Part shown: one piece after another, positions 1-6,426 of the stretch
Layout of the letters: each line of letters starts with the position of its first letter
How positions within the stretch are numbered: the stretch's first letter is position 1
The notes under the pieces: generated by a model
What the model saw: only the letters and a program-made list of their open reading frames with translations
Databases searched by the model: none
Told to the model about the DNA's origin: nothing
NCBI GenBank assembly: GCA_028291845.1
Contig: JAQGNM010000554.1
Location: forward strand, 1-8,880
DNA length: 8,880 nucleotides
Direction: 5' to 3'
Origin: Massilia sp.
GTDB taxonomy: Bacteria; Pseudomonadota; Gammaproteobacteria; Burkholderiales; Burkholderiaceae_D
Position numbers and translations under genes: made by a program

Positions 1-39
1 TAGGCCGCGCCGCTGCGCAGCGAGCGCCCGAACACCTCT

Positions 40-735
40 GTGCTGGGGCACGGCGCCTGGTACGGCGGCTGGTGCTGGGAAAAAGTCGCCCAACAGCTGC
101 GCGCGCAGGGGCACACGGTATCGACGCCAACCTGCCCGGGCGTGGGCGAACAGGCCCATCTGCTGTCGAAAGACATCTCCCTGACCACCTATATCACCAG
201 CATCACCAACCACATCCTGTACCAGGGCGTCAGCGACGTCATCCTGGTCGGCAGCGGCTTTGCCGGGGTGGTGATCAGCGGCGTGGCCGACCGCATCCCG
301 CACCTGATCCACAGCCTCGTGTTTGTCGACGCCATGGTGCTGGGCAGCGGCCAGTCGGTGTTCGAGGCGCAGCCGGCCGCCATCACCCGCCAGCGCCAGG
401 AACAGGTGCGTACGCAAGGCAAGGGCGTTGCCATTCCGGCGCCGCCGCTCAAGGACTACGGCAAACTAGACAGCGAAGCGCTGGCTTGGGTGAATAAACG
501 CCTGACGCCGCATCCGGTCGGCACCTATGAAGAAAAACTGCTGCTGGCCAATCCCCTCGGCAATGGCCGCCCGCGCATCTATGTCGATTGCACCGCTTCT
601 CCGTTCGAGCCGCTGGTCGACGTCAAGAAACAGCTGCGCGCGCAGGCCGGCTGGAACTGGGTCGAACTGGACACCCATCACGACCCGATGATCACTGATC
701 CGCAAGCGCTGTCGTCCTTCCTGGCGACCGTATAG
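40..735 (+). CDS. alpha/beta hydrolase-fold protein lacking the nucleophile serine; start uncertain
   Basis: The protein belongs to the small alpha/beta hydrolase group that includes plant-type esterases and hydroxynitrile lyases and bacterial proteins with an N-terminal VLVHGAW motif. Numbered from GTG at 40, the oxyanion-side motif reads GHGAWYGGWCW (3-13) and the downstream GVADR is conserved (79-84). The nucleophile elbow, normally GHSYGG, reads GSGFAG (71-76), so the catalytic serine position is Gly73 (GGC at 256-258). The C-terminal catalytic histidine appears kept, in HHDPM (His214). Substrate is unknown; with Ser lost, normal ester hydrolysis is doubtful, and it may be a pseudoenzyme or use Ser72. 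GTG40 lies inside the first beta strand, where family members usually have several residues before it. The frame is open upstream only to a TAG at 1-3, with no ATG, GTG or TTG in between, so the true N-terminus may be lost or frameshifted. The next gene, another alpha/beta hydrolase, follows after 79 bp on the same strand. Confidence 0.72.
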   Translation: MLGHGAWYGGWCWEKVAQQLRAQGHTVSTPTCPGVGEQAHLLSKDISLTTYITSITNHILYQGVSDVILVGSGFAGVVISGVADRIPHLIHSLVFVDAMVLGSGQSVFEAQPAAITRQRQEQVRTQGKGVAIPAPPLKDYGKLDSEALAWVNKRLTPHPVGTYEEKLLLANPLGNGRPRIYVDCTASPFEPLVDVKKQLRAQAGWNWVELDTHHDPMITDPQALSSFLATV

Positions 736-768
736 CCGCGCGGCATTCGAGCGCAAGCCTGCCGGCGA

Positions 769-794
769 TGGTCGAAACGGGTATGATCCGACCA
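769..794 (+). promoter_or_regulatory. candidate promoter -10 inside a 6-bp dyad, upstream of the dienelactone hydrolase gene
   Basis: TATGAT at 782-787 is a good sigma70 -10 hexamer, 28 bp before the start codon. The best -35 at 17-bp spacing (CTGCCG, 759-764) is poor. Perfect inverted arms TGGTCG (769-774) and CGACCA (789-794) flank the -10, an arrangement typical of a repressor operator. The promoter call is inferred from the hexamer alone. Confidence 0.35.
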
Positions 795-802
795 CCACCC
801 AC

Positions 803-808
803 AGGAGA
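803..808 (+). promoter_or_regulatory. Shine-Dalgarno site of the dienelactone hydrolase gene
   Basis: AGGAGA lies 6 nt before the ATG at 815. This is a strong purine-rich site and supports that start codon. Confidence 0.75.
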
Positions 809-814
809 GACTAC

Positions 815-1519
815 ATGGCTATCAAGACTGAATGGATTGAAATCGACGCGGCGGACGGCAAGTTCGGCGCCTACCTCGCCACCCCGCACACCGGCGGCGG
901 CCCCGGCATCGTATTGATCCAGGAAATTTTCGGCGTCAACGAACACATCCGCACGGTGGCGGAACAGTACGCCAACGACGGCTTCATGGTCATCGTCCCC
1001 GACCTGTTCTGGAGAAGCGCGCCGCGCATCGAACTCGGCTATGACGAGGCCGGCTGGAAGCGCGCCGTCGAACTGATGAACGCGGCCGACATCAACAAGG
1101 CGCAAGCCGACATCGGCGCCGCCATCGACGCCCTCAAGGCGCGCGACGGTTTTACGGGGCCGCTCGCTTCGATCGGCTACTGCTGGGGCGGCTTGCTGTC
1201 CTACCTCACCGCCGCCAACGGTCTCGTTGACGCCGCTATCTGCTACTACGGCGGCGGCATCCAGAACAACCTCGACCGCGCGGCCGACATCGAAGTGCCG
1301 GTCTTGATGCTGTTCGGCGAGGAAGACAGCCACATCCCGATGGACGCCGTGCATAAAATCGCCGAAGCCTTCGAGGACAACGAACTGGTCGACATCGTCA
1401 GTTTCACCGACGCCGAACACGGCTTTAATTGCACCCACCGCGATTCCTACAACCAGCGCGCCGCCGTCGAAGCGCATGGCGAAGCGCTGATTTTCCTCAG
1501 CGAGATGCTGCAGGACTAA
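815..1519 (+). CDS. dienelactone hydrolase family protein (carboxymethylenebutenolidase-like)
   Basis: This 234-aa protein is a full-length cytoplasmic member of the dienelactone hydrolase family, whose type enzyme opens dienelactone to maleylacetate in chloroaromatic degradation. The catalytic residues are all visible at the expected positions: Glu37 in QEIFGVN, the nucleophile Cys123 in the elbow GYCWGG, Asp171 in GEEDSHIP and His202 in AEHGF. There is no signal peptide. Many family members act on other carboxylic esters or lactones, so the substrate is not settled, and no aromatic-degradation genes lie nearby to support the classical role. The ATG start is fixed by the AGGAGA site 6 nt upstream. 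The gene is closed by an intrinsic terminator about 20 bp after its stop, so it is probably transcribed alone or with the upstream hydrolase. Confidence 0.9.
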   Translation: MAIKTEWIEIDAADGKFGAYLATPHTGGGPGIVLIQEIFGVNEHIRTVAEQYANDGFMVIVPDLFWRSAPRIELGYDEAGWKRAVELMNAADINKAQADIGAAIDALKARDGFTGPLASIGYCWGGLLSYLTAANGLVDAAICYYGGGIQNNLDRAADIEVPVLMLFGEEDSHIPMDAVHKIAEAFEDNELVDIVSFTDAEHGFNCTHRDSYNQRAAVEAHGEALIFLSEMLQD

Positions 1520-1540
1520 CAATCTTCAGTCGATGAAGCA

Positions 1541-1574
1541 GGGGGCCGGCACCATGTGCCCGCCCCCATTTTCG
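1541..1574 (+). terminator. intrinsic terminator after the dienelactone hydrolase gene
   Basis: GGGGGCCGGCAC (1541-1552) pairs with GTGCCCGCCCCC (1556-1567), a 12-bp GC-rich stem with one C-C mismatch and a CAT loop. ATTTTCG follows, giving a short U tract. It lies 21 bp after the stop codon of the upstream gene. It also covers a possible GTG start at 1556 for the next gene, which argues against that start. Confidence 0.75.
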
Positions 1575-1597
1575 TATCAGCCATTGCATTTTCCTCC

Positions 1598-4500
1598 ATG
1601 AACTTCACCCTCGCCGACCTTGCCGGTCAATTCGACCCCGCCACCTACGCCCGCGGCGACAGCTATGCCAGCGCAGGCAAGGTGATCCGTGTACGCCGCG
1701 TCGGCGACCGCCTCGACAGCGAAGTCGCCGGCAGCCGCGGCCACATCTACCGGCAGATCATCCATTTGCGCAGCCGCCGCCGCGGCATCGAACTCGACGG
1801 CGAGTGCAGTTGCCCCGTGTACCATAACTGCAAGCACGTAGTGGCCGCCGCGCTGGTGCACTTGAAGCAGTCGAACGCTGCCGGCAGCGACTTGCCGCAG
1901 CACGCCGAACAGTGGCTGCAACAGCTCACCAGCACCCTGGCGCCGCCTGCCGCGCCAGCGGCGACGCACCGCCTGATTTACGTGTTGATGCCCGATTTCG
2001 ATGGCGAGCCGCCGCGCCTGCAACTGTGCAAGGCGCGCCTGCGCAAGGACGGCGCCATCGGCGCGGCGACCATCGTCAACGACACATATACCTTGCTGGC
2101 CAAGCCGCCGGCCTATGTGCAGCCCGACGATGAGGAGCCGATCCGCATGGTCGCCGCGCTGCGCGCCGGCAGCATGTACGTGGGCGACATCAGCTTGACG
2201 GGCTCGCTTGGCGCGCGCTTGCTGCTGTCGCTGTGCGGCCGCCACAAATTGTTCGGCGCCCGCTCGCGCGGCGACCTGCAGCGCGGGGTCATCGTGCCGA
2301 TCCTGCCGGGCCCGCCGCGCGGCGCCACCCTCGCCTGGCTTGCCGATGGCGCCGGCGCCGGCGCCGGCGTGGCCAGTGTGTCGCTGCAATGGCGCTTCGA
2401 CGACGATGCTTTCGACGGCCTGGTGCTGGCCACCGAGCCGCCCCTTTACTGGGGCGGCCAGACCGTGGGGCAATTGCAGCTGCCGCCGCCGCTCGATACG
2501 CTGGCGATCGGCGCGCTGGTGCGCCTGGTCGAGCAGGCACCGTCGCTGGCGCCGGAGCAACTGACGGCGATGAGCCGGCGCTTGCACGACAAGGGCCTGG
2601 AGCGCGTGCTGCCGCTGCCTCGGCCACTCGCCATCCAGCGCCGCGAGGACGTGGCGCCGGTACCGCACTTGCTGCTCAACCATGCGCCACAGACGCTGGC
2701 CGATTATGCACAATTGCGCATAATTTACGATGGCGTCGTCGCCCCCGCCGATGGCGAGCCGATCGTGCGGCGCATGCTGGCGGACATGGTCGAACATATC
2801 GCCCGCGACAGTGCCGCCGAACAGGCGGCAGCGGCCGAGCTGGCCGCCATCGGTTTCGCCCCTGGCCTCACCGGCCAACTGCACTTGCCGAGCGCGGGCG
2901 CCTGGCTGGCCTTTGCCCGCCACCACCTGCCGCGCCTGCGCCAGGCGGGTTGGCAGATCGAACTGGGCGACGACTACCGTTACGACTTTCACGAAGTCGA
3001 CGACTGGTACGCCGAACTGAACGAAGAGGATGAGGGCGGCGGCAACGCCTGGTTTGCCCTCGAGCTGGGCATCCTGGTCAACGGCGAGCGCCACGCCCTG
3101 TTGCCGCTGCTGGTGGAAATGATTCACAACGCCCCCGACGAATTCGACGAAGCCGCCCTCGACGCCCTCGACGACAACGATGATCTGCTGCTCGATTTGC
3201 CCGACGGCACGCGTGCGGCGCTGCCGTGGCGCCGCATCAAACCGATCCTGGCGACCCTGGCCGACATGTACGGCGAGCGCTTCGGCAACGGCATCCGCCT
3301 GCCGTTGATGGATGCGGCGCGCCTGGCCGAACTGGAGCAGGCGGCGCAATTGCGCTGGGTCGGCGGAGAACGATTGCGCGAACTGGGCCGCAAGCTGCAG
3401 GATTTCACCGGCATCGCCGCGGCCCCCCTGCCGGCCGGCCTGCAGGCGCAACTGCGCCCGTATCAGCATGCCGGCCTGTCATGGATGCAGTTTCTGAGGG
3501 AATACAATTTCGGCGGCATCCTGGCCGACGACATGGGGCTTGGCAAAACCGTGCAAACCCTGTCGCACATCCTGGCCGAAAAGGAAGCCGGCCGGCTCGA
3601 CCGCCCGGCGCTGGTGGTGGCGCCGACCAGCCTGATGAGCAACTGGCAAAGCGAAGCGGCGCGGTTTACACCTGGTCTGAAGGTGGTGCTACTGCACGGC
3701 AAGGAGCGCGCCGCCCACTTCGACAAGATCGACGGCGCCGACCTGGTGCTGACCACCTACGCCTTGCTCGGCCGCGACGAGGCTGCCTTGCGCGCGCACC
3801 GCTACCACCTGCTGATTCTCGACGAGGCGCAGTACATCAAGAACAGCAAGGCCAAAGCCACCCAGACCGCCTGCCTGCTCGAGGCCCGCCACCGGCTTTG
3901 CCTGACCGGCACGCCGGTGCAAAACCACCTGGGAGAATTGTGGTCGCAGTTTCATTTCCTCATGCCCGGCCTGCTCGGCAAGGAAAAAATGTTCAATGCC
4001 GAATTTCGCAAGCCGATCGAAGTGTTCGGCGACAGCGAAGTCAACCAGGTGCTGACCCGCCGCATCAAGCCGTTCATGCTGCGCCGGACCAAGGACAAGG
4101 TGGCCACTGAACTGCCGCCGAAAACGGAAATCCATCTGCCGGTCGAGTTCGGGCCGGCCCAGCGCGATCTGTATGAAACGGTGCGGGTGGCGATGGACCG
4201 CAAGGTGCGCGACGCCATCGACCAGCGCGGCCTGGCGCGCAGCCAGATCGTCATCCTCGACGCCCTGTTAAAGCTGCGGCAGGTGTGCTGCGACCCGCGC
4301 TTGCTGAAAAAAGTTGCCAGCAACGCCGGCTCGGCCAAGCTCGACACCCTGATGGAACTGCTCGACACTTTATTTGCCGAAGGCAGAAAAGTGCTGGTGT
4401 TCTCGCAATTTACCAGCATGCTGGCGCTGATCGCCGAGCAATTGCGTGAGCGCTGCGTCGATTTCGCCCTGTTGACCGGCGAGACGGTCGACCGCGCGGG

Positions 4501-4834
4501 GCAGGTGGCCGCCTTTCAGGGAGGACAAGTGAACATCTTCCTGATCAGCCTCAAGGCCGGCGGCGTCGGCCTGAACCTGACGGCGGCCGACACCGTCATC
4601 CATTACGACCCGTGGTGGAACCCGGCCAGCGAAAACCAGGCCACCGACCGCGCCTGGCGAATTGGCCAGACGCAGCCGGTGTTTGTGTATAAATTGATTG
4701 CGCAGGGCAGCGTCGAAGAAAAAATTCAGGCTTTACAGATGAAGAAGGCGGATCTGGCGAACGCGGTGCTCGATCCCGAGCAAGCCCTGGCGCAGGGCTT
4801 GGGTGCGGAGGAATTGAGAGCGATCTTTTCTTAA
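1598..4834 (+). CDS. SWIM zinc-finger SNF2-family DEAD/DEAH-box helicase-like ATPase
   Basis: The 1078-aa product is a bacterial SNF2-type double-stranded DNA translocase, probably acting on DNA or on nucleic acid-protein complexes in the cytoplasm; its biological role is unknown. An N-terminal SWIM zinc finger shows Cys70, Cys72, Cys78 and His80 (CSCPVYHNCKH). A long middle region (about 100-600) contains an Asp/Glu-rich stretch at about 511-530 and a Gly-Ala run encoded by the GGCGCC repeat. The two RecA-like lobes fill the C-terminal third: motif I DDMGLGKT (644-651, Lys650), motif II DEAQ (742-745), motif III LTGTPVQN (769-776), motif IV KVLVFSQFT (from 931), motif V GGVGLNLT (988-995) and motif VI QATDRAWRIGQ (from 1014, with both arginines). 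All motifs are intact, so it should be an active ATPase. I chose ATG1598 because the alternative GTG1556 sits inside the preceding terminator. No Shine-Dalgarno precedes 1598. Its stop overlaps that of the convergent yitT-like gene. Confidence 0.93.
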   Translation: MNFTLADLAGQFDPATYARGDSYASAGKVIRVRRVGDRLDSEVAGSRGHIYRQIIHLRSRRRGIELDGECSCPVYHNCKHVVAAALVHLKQSNAAGSDLPQHAEQWLQQLTSTLAPPAAPAATHRLIYVLMPDFDGEPPRLQLCKARLRKDGAIGAATIVNDTYTLLAKPPAYVQPDDEEPIRMVAALRAGSMYVGDISLTGSLGARLLLSLCGRHKLFGARSRGDLQRGVIVPILPGPPRGATLAWLADGAGAGAGVASVSLQWRFDDDAFDGLVLATEPPLYWGGQTVGQLQLPPPLDTLAIGALVRLVEQAPSLAPEQLTAMSRRLHDKGLERVLPLPRPLAIQRREDVAPVPHLLLNHAPQTLADYAQLRIIYDGVVAPADGEPIVRRMLADMVEHIARDSAAEQAAAAELAAIGFAPGLTGQLHLPSAGAWLAFARHHLPRLRQAGWQIELGDDYRYDFHEVDDWYAELNEEDEGGGNAWFALELGILVNGERHALLPLLVEMIHNAPDEFDEAALDALDDNDDLLLDLPDGTRAALPWRRIKPILATLADMYGERFGNGIRLPLMDAARLAELEQAAQLRWVGGERLRELGRKLQDFTGIAAAPLPAGLQAQLRPYQHAGLSWMQFLREYNFGGILADDMGLGKTVQTLSHILAEKEAGRLDRPALVVAPTSLMSNWQSEAARFTPGLKVVLLHGKERAAHFDKIDGADLVLTTYALLGRDEAALRAHRYHLLILDEAQYIKNSKAKATQTACLLEARHRLCLTGTPVQNHLGELWSQFHFLMPGLLGKEKMFNAEFRKPIEVFGDSEVNQVLTRRIKPFMLRRTKDKVATELPPKTEIHLPVEFGPAQRDLYETVRVAMDRKVRDAIDQRGLARSQIVILDALLKLRQVCCDPRLLKKVASNAGSAKLDTLMELLDTLFAEGRKVLVFSQFTSMLALIAEQLRERCVDFALLTGETVDRAGQVAAFQGGQVNIFLISLKAGGVGLNLTAADTVIHYDPWWNPASENQATDRAWRIGQTQPVFVYKLIAQGSVEEKIQALQMKKADLANAVLDPEQALAQGLGAEELRAIFS
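2348..2368 (+). repeat. short in-frame GGCGCC hexanucleotide repeat
   Basis: Three and a half GGCGCC units encode GAGAGAG in the non-conserved middle region of the SNF2 protein. Each unit adds two residues in frame, so slippage would change length without breaking the gene. It may be only a composition effect. Confidence 0.5.
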
Positions 4835-5481
4835 CTGCACTCGTAGCGGCCTGGCTTATGCCAGGTCATCATCATCGCCGACAAAGCAACCCCGCTCAGC
4901 GCCGACCAGCCCACCAGGGTCGGCGCCACCACCGTCAACGACATCAATAAAATCACGCAATCGATCGCCAGCTGCGAGCGGCCCGGGTTGATGCCGAAGC
5001 GTTTCGACAGCCACATGGTGACGATGCCGGTGCCTCCGAGCCCCGCGCCATGGCGCGCAAACGCCAGCACGCCCATGCCGCACAAGGTGCCGCCGATCAG
5101 CGCGGCAAACGCCGGGTGCACGTAATTCAACACAAAGGCGTGCGGGATCAGCTGCAGCAAGCCCATGATCAGCACGCTGCCGAGCACCGATTTGACGGCG
5201 AAGCGCCAGCCCATGAACAGGTAGGCGAACAGAAAAAACGGCAGATTGATCGCCATGAACAAGGTGCCGACCGGCTGCTCAACCACATAGGAGACCAGCA
5301 AGGCGATGCCGGCCACGCCGCCGGTGACCAGGCCGGCTGCCTTGAGCATGGCGATGCCGATGGCGGCGAACAGCACCCCGGCGACCAGGCCGTAGGCGTC
5401 TTCCAGCAGGGTGTGCGGCATCGGCACCGCCGGGCGGGCCGGGCGCGGACGCGGAGATTGCGCGGGTCGCAAGCTGCGCAT
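4831..5481 (-). CDS. YitT-family integral membrane protein
   Basis: From ATG at 5481 the protein has 216 aa, matching the single-domain (DUF161) part of YitT-family proteins. The family has no settled function, though some members have been linked to transport. After a short Arg/Pro-rich tail (1-20), roughly six hydrophobic segments follow: about 29-48, 52-66 (with GLVTGGVAGIALL, the most family-like stretch), 73-91, 97-112, 121-141 and 165-195, with loops such as FARHGAGLGGTG and KRFGINPGRSQ. The hydrophobic part begins at MPHTLLEDAYGL, so ATG5421 (196 aa) is an equally possible start; neither has a visible Shine-Dalgarno. The frame stays open to ATG5724, but that extra 81-residue stretch is basic, non-hydrophobic and unlike the family, so I treat it as leader. 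The gene overlaps the stop codon of the convergent SNF2 gene. Confidence 0.82.
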   Translation of the reverse strand: MRSLRPAQSPRPRPARPAVPMPHTLLEDAYGLVAGVLFAAIGIAMLKAAGLVTGGVAGIALLVSYVVEQPVGTLFMAINLPFFLFAYLFMGWRFAVKSVLGSVLIMGLLQLIPHAFVLNYVHPAFAALIGGTLCGMGVLAFARHGAGLGGTGIVTMWLSKRFGINPGRSQLAIDCVILLMSLTVVAPTLVGWSALSGVALSAMMMTWHKPGRYECS

Positions 5482-5556
5482 CACAGCGCCGCTGCGCGGC
5501 AGGCGCGGCAGGGGGTCAGGGTGGCGAGCGGCAAAGCGACGGCCGGTGCTTTCAGC

Positions 5557-5585
5557 ATGATGACTATATCCGTGCAGGTTGACAA
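5557..5585 (-). promoter_or_regulatory. candidate sigma70 promoter for the yitT-like gene
   Basis: Read on the minus strand, TTGTCA (5580-5585, five of six consensus bases) is followed after 17 bp by CATCAT (5557-5562, four of six). Transcription would begin about 70 nt before ATG5481. A second minus-strand -10 candidate, TACAAT (5766-5771), lies further upstream without a well-spaced -35. Confidence 0.35.
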
Positions 5586-5846
5586 CGCGAGCGCCAGCGC
5601 GGCCCCAGGGCGCACCGGCAAAATAATTTATGTGGGCGCTGTCTCCGGCCCGTCCTTCACGTCGAAGTGGGGGAGCGCTTGCTGCATGGCTGGCGTTCGG
5701 CGTGGAACGGCATGTCCGGGGCAAAGCACGCCGTTTATGTCATGCAACGGCATGTTGCGGACGGTATTGTAGCGCAAGGCACGTTGCCAAATCGCCCTGT
5801 GCGCTAGCGGTGAGGGCAAATAATTGTAATTATGCTCGCCGCGAGA

Positions 5847-5875
5847 TTGGCGCTGCCACGCTCGCCATGTATGCT
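5847..5875 (+). promoter_or_regulatory. candidate sigma70 promoter for the FKBP lipoprotein gene
   Basis: TTGGCG (5847-5852) and TATGCT (5870-5875) are separated by 17 bp, each matching four of six consensus bases. The predicted 5' leader to ATG5934 is about 52 nt. The AT-rich palindrome at 5820-5833 lies just upstream, where an activator or repressor could bind. Confidence 0.4.
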
Positions 5876-5933
5876 GCGTCGGCATATTGGCCCGACACCG
5901 CTTTTGACTCTACAACCCTCACGAAAGAATTCC

Positions 5934-6407
5934 ATGAAACTGATTTCTTCCTGCATTCTCGGTCTCACTTTCAGCCTGGCGCTGGCCGGCTGCGACCGCG
6001 CCAAGGCGCCGGCACAGCCGCCAGCAACGGCGGCAACGGCAGGCCAGGCCACGCCAGCCTCCGCCGCTGTCGGTTTTCAAAAGAACGATACCGTCGTCGG
6101 CACCGGCAAGGAAGCCGTGGCCGGCGCCACCGCCGTGGTCAACTACACGGGCTGGCTGTACCAGCCCGACGCCCCGCAACAGCATGGCGCCCAGTTCGAT
6201 TCCTCGATCGGCAAATCGCCATTCCAGTTTCCGCTCGGCGGCGGCCAGGTCATCAAGGGCTGGGACGAGGGCGTGCAAGGCATGAAAGTGGGCGGCAAGC
6301 GCACTTTGATCATTCCCGCCAGCATGGGTTATGGCGACAGCGGCGCCGGCCCGATTCCGCCGGGCGCCAACTTGATTTTCGACGTCGAGCTGCTCGACGT
6401 ACGTTAG
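5934..6407 (+). CDS. FKBP-type peptidyl-prolyl cis-trans isomerase, predicted lipoprotein
   Basis: The 157-aa protein has a type II signal peptide (MKLISSCILGLTFSLALAGC) with a lipobox LAGC and lipidation at Cys20. A flexible Ala/Pro linker (about 22-45) leads to one FKBP domain. The family's pocket residues are present: Tyr in VVNYTG, Phe-Asp in QFDSS, Phe in PFQFPLGG, Val-Ile in QVIKGW, the Trp, Tyr in MGYGDSG, and the C-terminal IPPGANLIFDVELLD. It should therefore catalyse prolyl isomerisation and assist folding outside the cytoplasm. Residue +2 of the mature protein is Asp21, which in E. coli marks lipoproteins for retention in the inner membrane; whether that rule holds here is inference. 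I chose ATG5934 because the signal peptide begins there; longer in-frame starts add non-signal sequence. The upstream GAAAG is a weak ribosome site. The gene ends in an 18-bp tandem duplication. Confidence 0.92.
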   Translation: MKLISSCILGLTFSLALAGCDRAKAPAQPPATAATAGQATPASAAVGFQKNDTVVGTGKEAVAGATAVVNYTGWLYQPDAPQQHGAQFDSSIGKSPFQFPLGGGQVIKGWDEGVQGMKVGGKRTLIIPASMGYGDSGAGPIPPGANLIFDVELLDVR

Positions 6408-6418
6408 TTGCTCGACGT
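6382..6418. repeat. inverted repeat at the FKBP 3' end with two alternative partner arms
   Basis: ACGTCGAGC (6382-6390) is complementary to GCTCGACGT at 6392-6400 and, because of the 18-bp duplication, again at 6410-6418. The second pairing gives a 9-bp stem with a 19-nt loop. It sits between convergent genes and could act as a bidirectional transcription stop, but there is no T tract on either side. Confidence 0.45.
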
Positions 6419-6426
6419 ACCTTAGT
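6391..6426. repeat. 18-bp tandem duplication spanning the FKBP stop codon and the terA stop codon
   Basis: 6391-6408 and 6409-6426 are adjacent 18-bp copies differing at one base (G6403 against C6421). The first copy encodes the last residues of the FKBP protein and its TAG. The second would encode LLDVP and another TAG in the same frame, and on the minus strand it contains the terA TAA (6422-6424). Eighteen bases is six codons, so the frame is kept and neither protein is altered. Confidence 0.9.

Larger units (their letters stand above)
5482..5933. other. 452-bp divergent intergenic region between the yitT-like and FKBP genes
   Basis: I find no convincing gene here. It holds a promoter candidate for each side, an AT-rich palindrome ATAATT-GT-AATTAT (5820-5833), a 10-bp direct repeat AACGGCATGT at 5706-5715 and 5746-5755, and a dyad GCAAC-n5-GTTGC (5744-5758) overlapping the second copy. 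A 25-codon minus-strand ORF (5481-5558) ends in a TGA that shares one base with the yitT-like ATG. A 41-codon minus-strand ORF from ATG5753 resembles nothing I know. Confidence 0.5.

Noticed and set aside
692..1522. 276-codon minus-strand frame antisense to the dienelactone hydrolase gene
   Set aside because: Its composition is that of a shadow frame, and the plus strand carries a complete catalytic set with a ribosome site.
1556..1597. GTG1556 as start of the SNF2 gene
   Set aside because: The codon is part of the terminator stem of the preceding gene, and the SWIM-SNF2 protein reads naturally from MNFTLADL at 1598.
1577..3469. 630-codon open frame on the minus strand
   Set aside because: It lies wholly inside the SNF2 gene, is Gln/Arg/Ala/Val-rich with no recognisable domain, and is the expected shadow of GC-rich coding DNA on the other strand.
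5482..5724. 81-residue N-terminal extension of the yitT-like gene to ATG5724
   Set aside because: The extension is basic and proline-rich, lacks membrane segments, is unlike the family, and covers a promoter candidate.
5628..5885. 85-codon minus-strand frame in the divergent region (and its 41-codon inner start)
   Set aside because: No ribosome site, no similarity I recognise, and it overlaps promoter-like elements of the FKBP gene.
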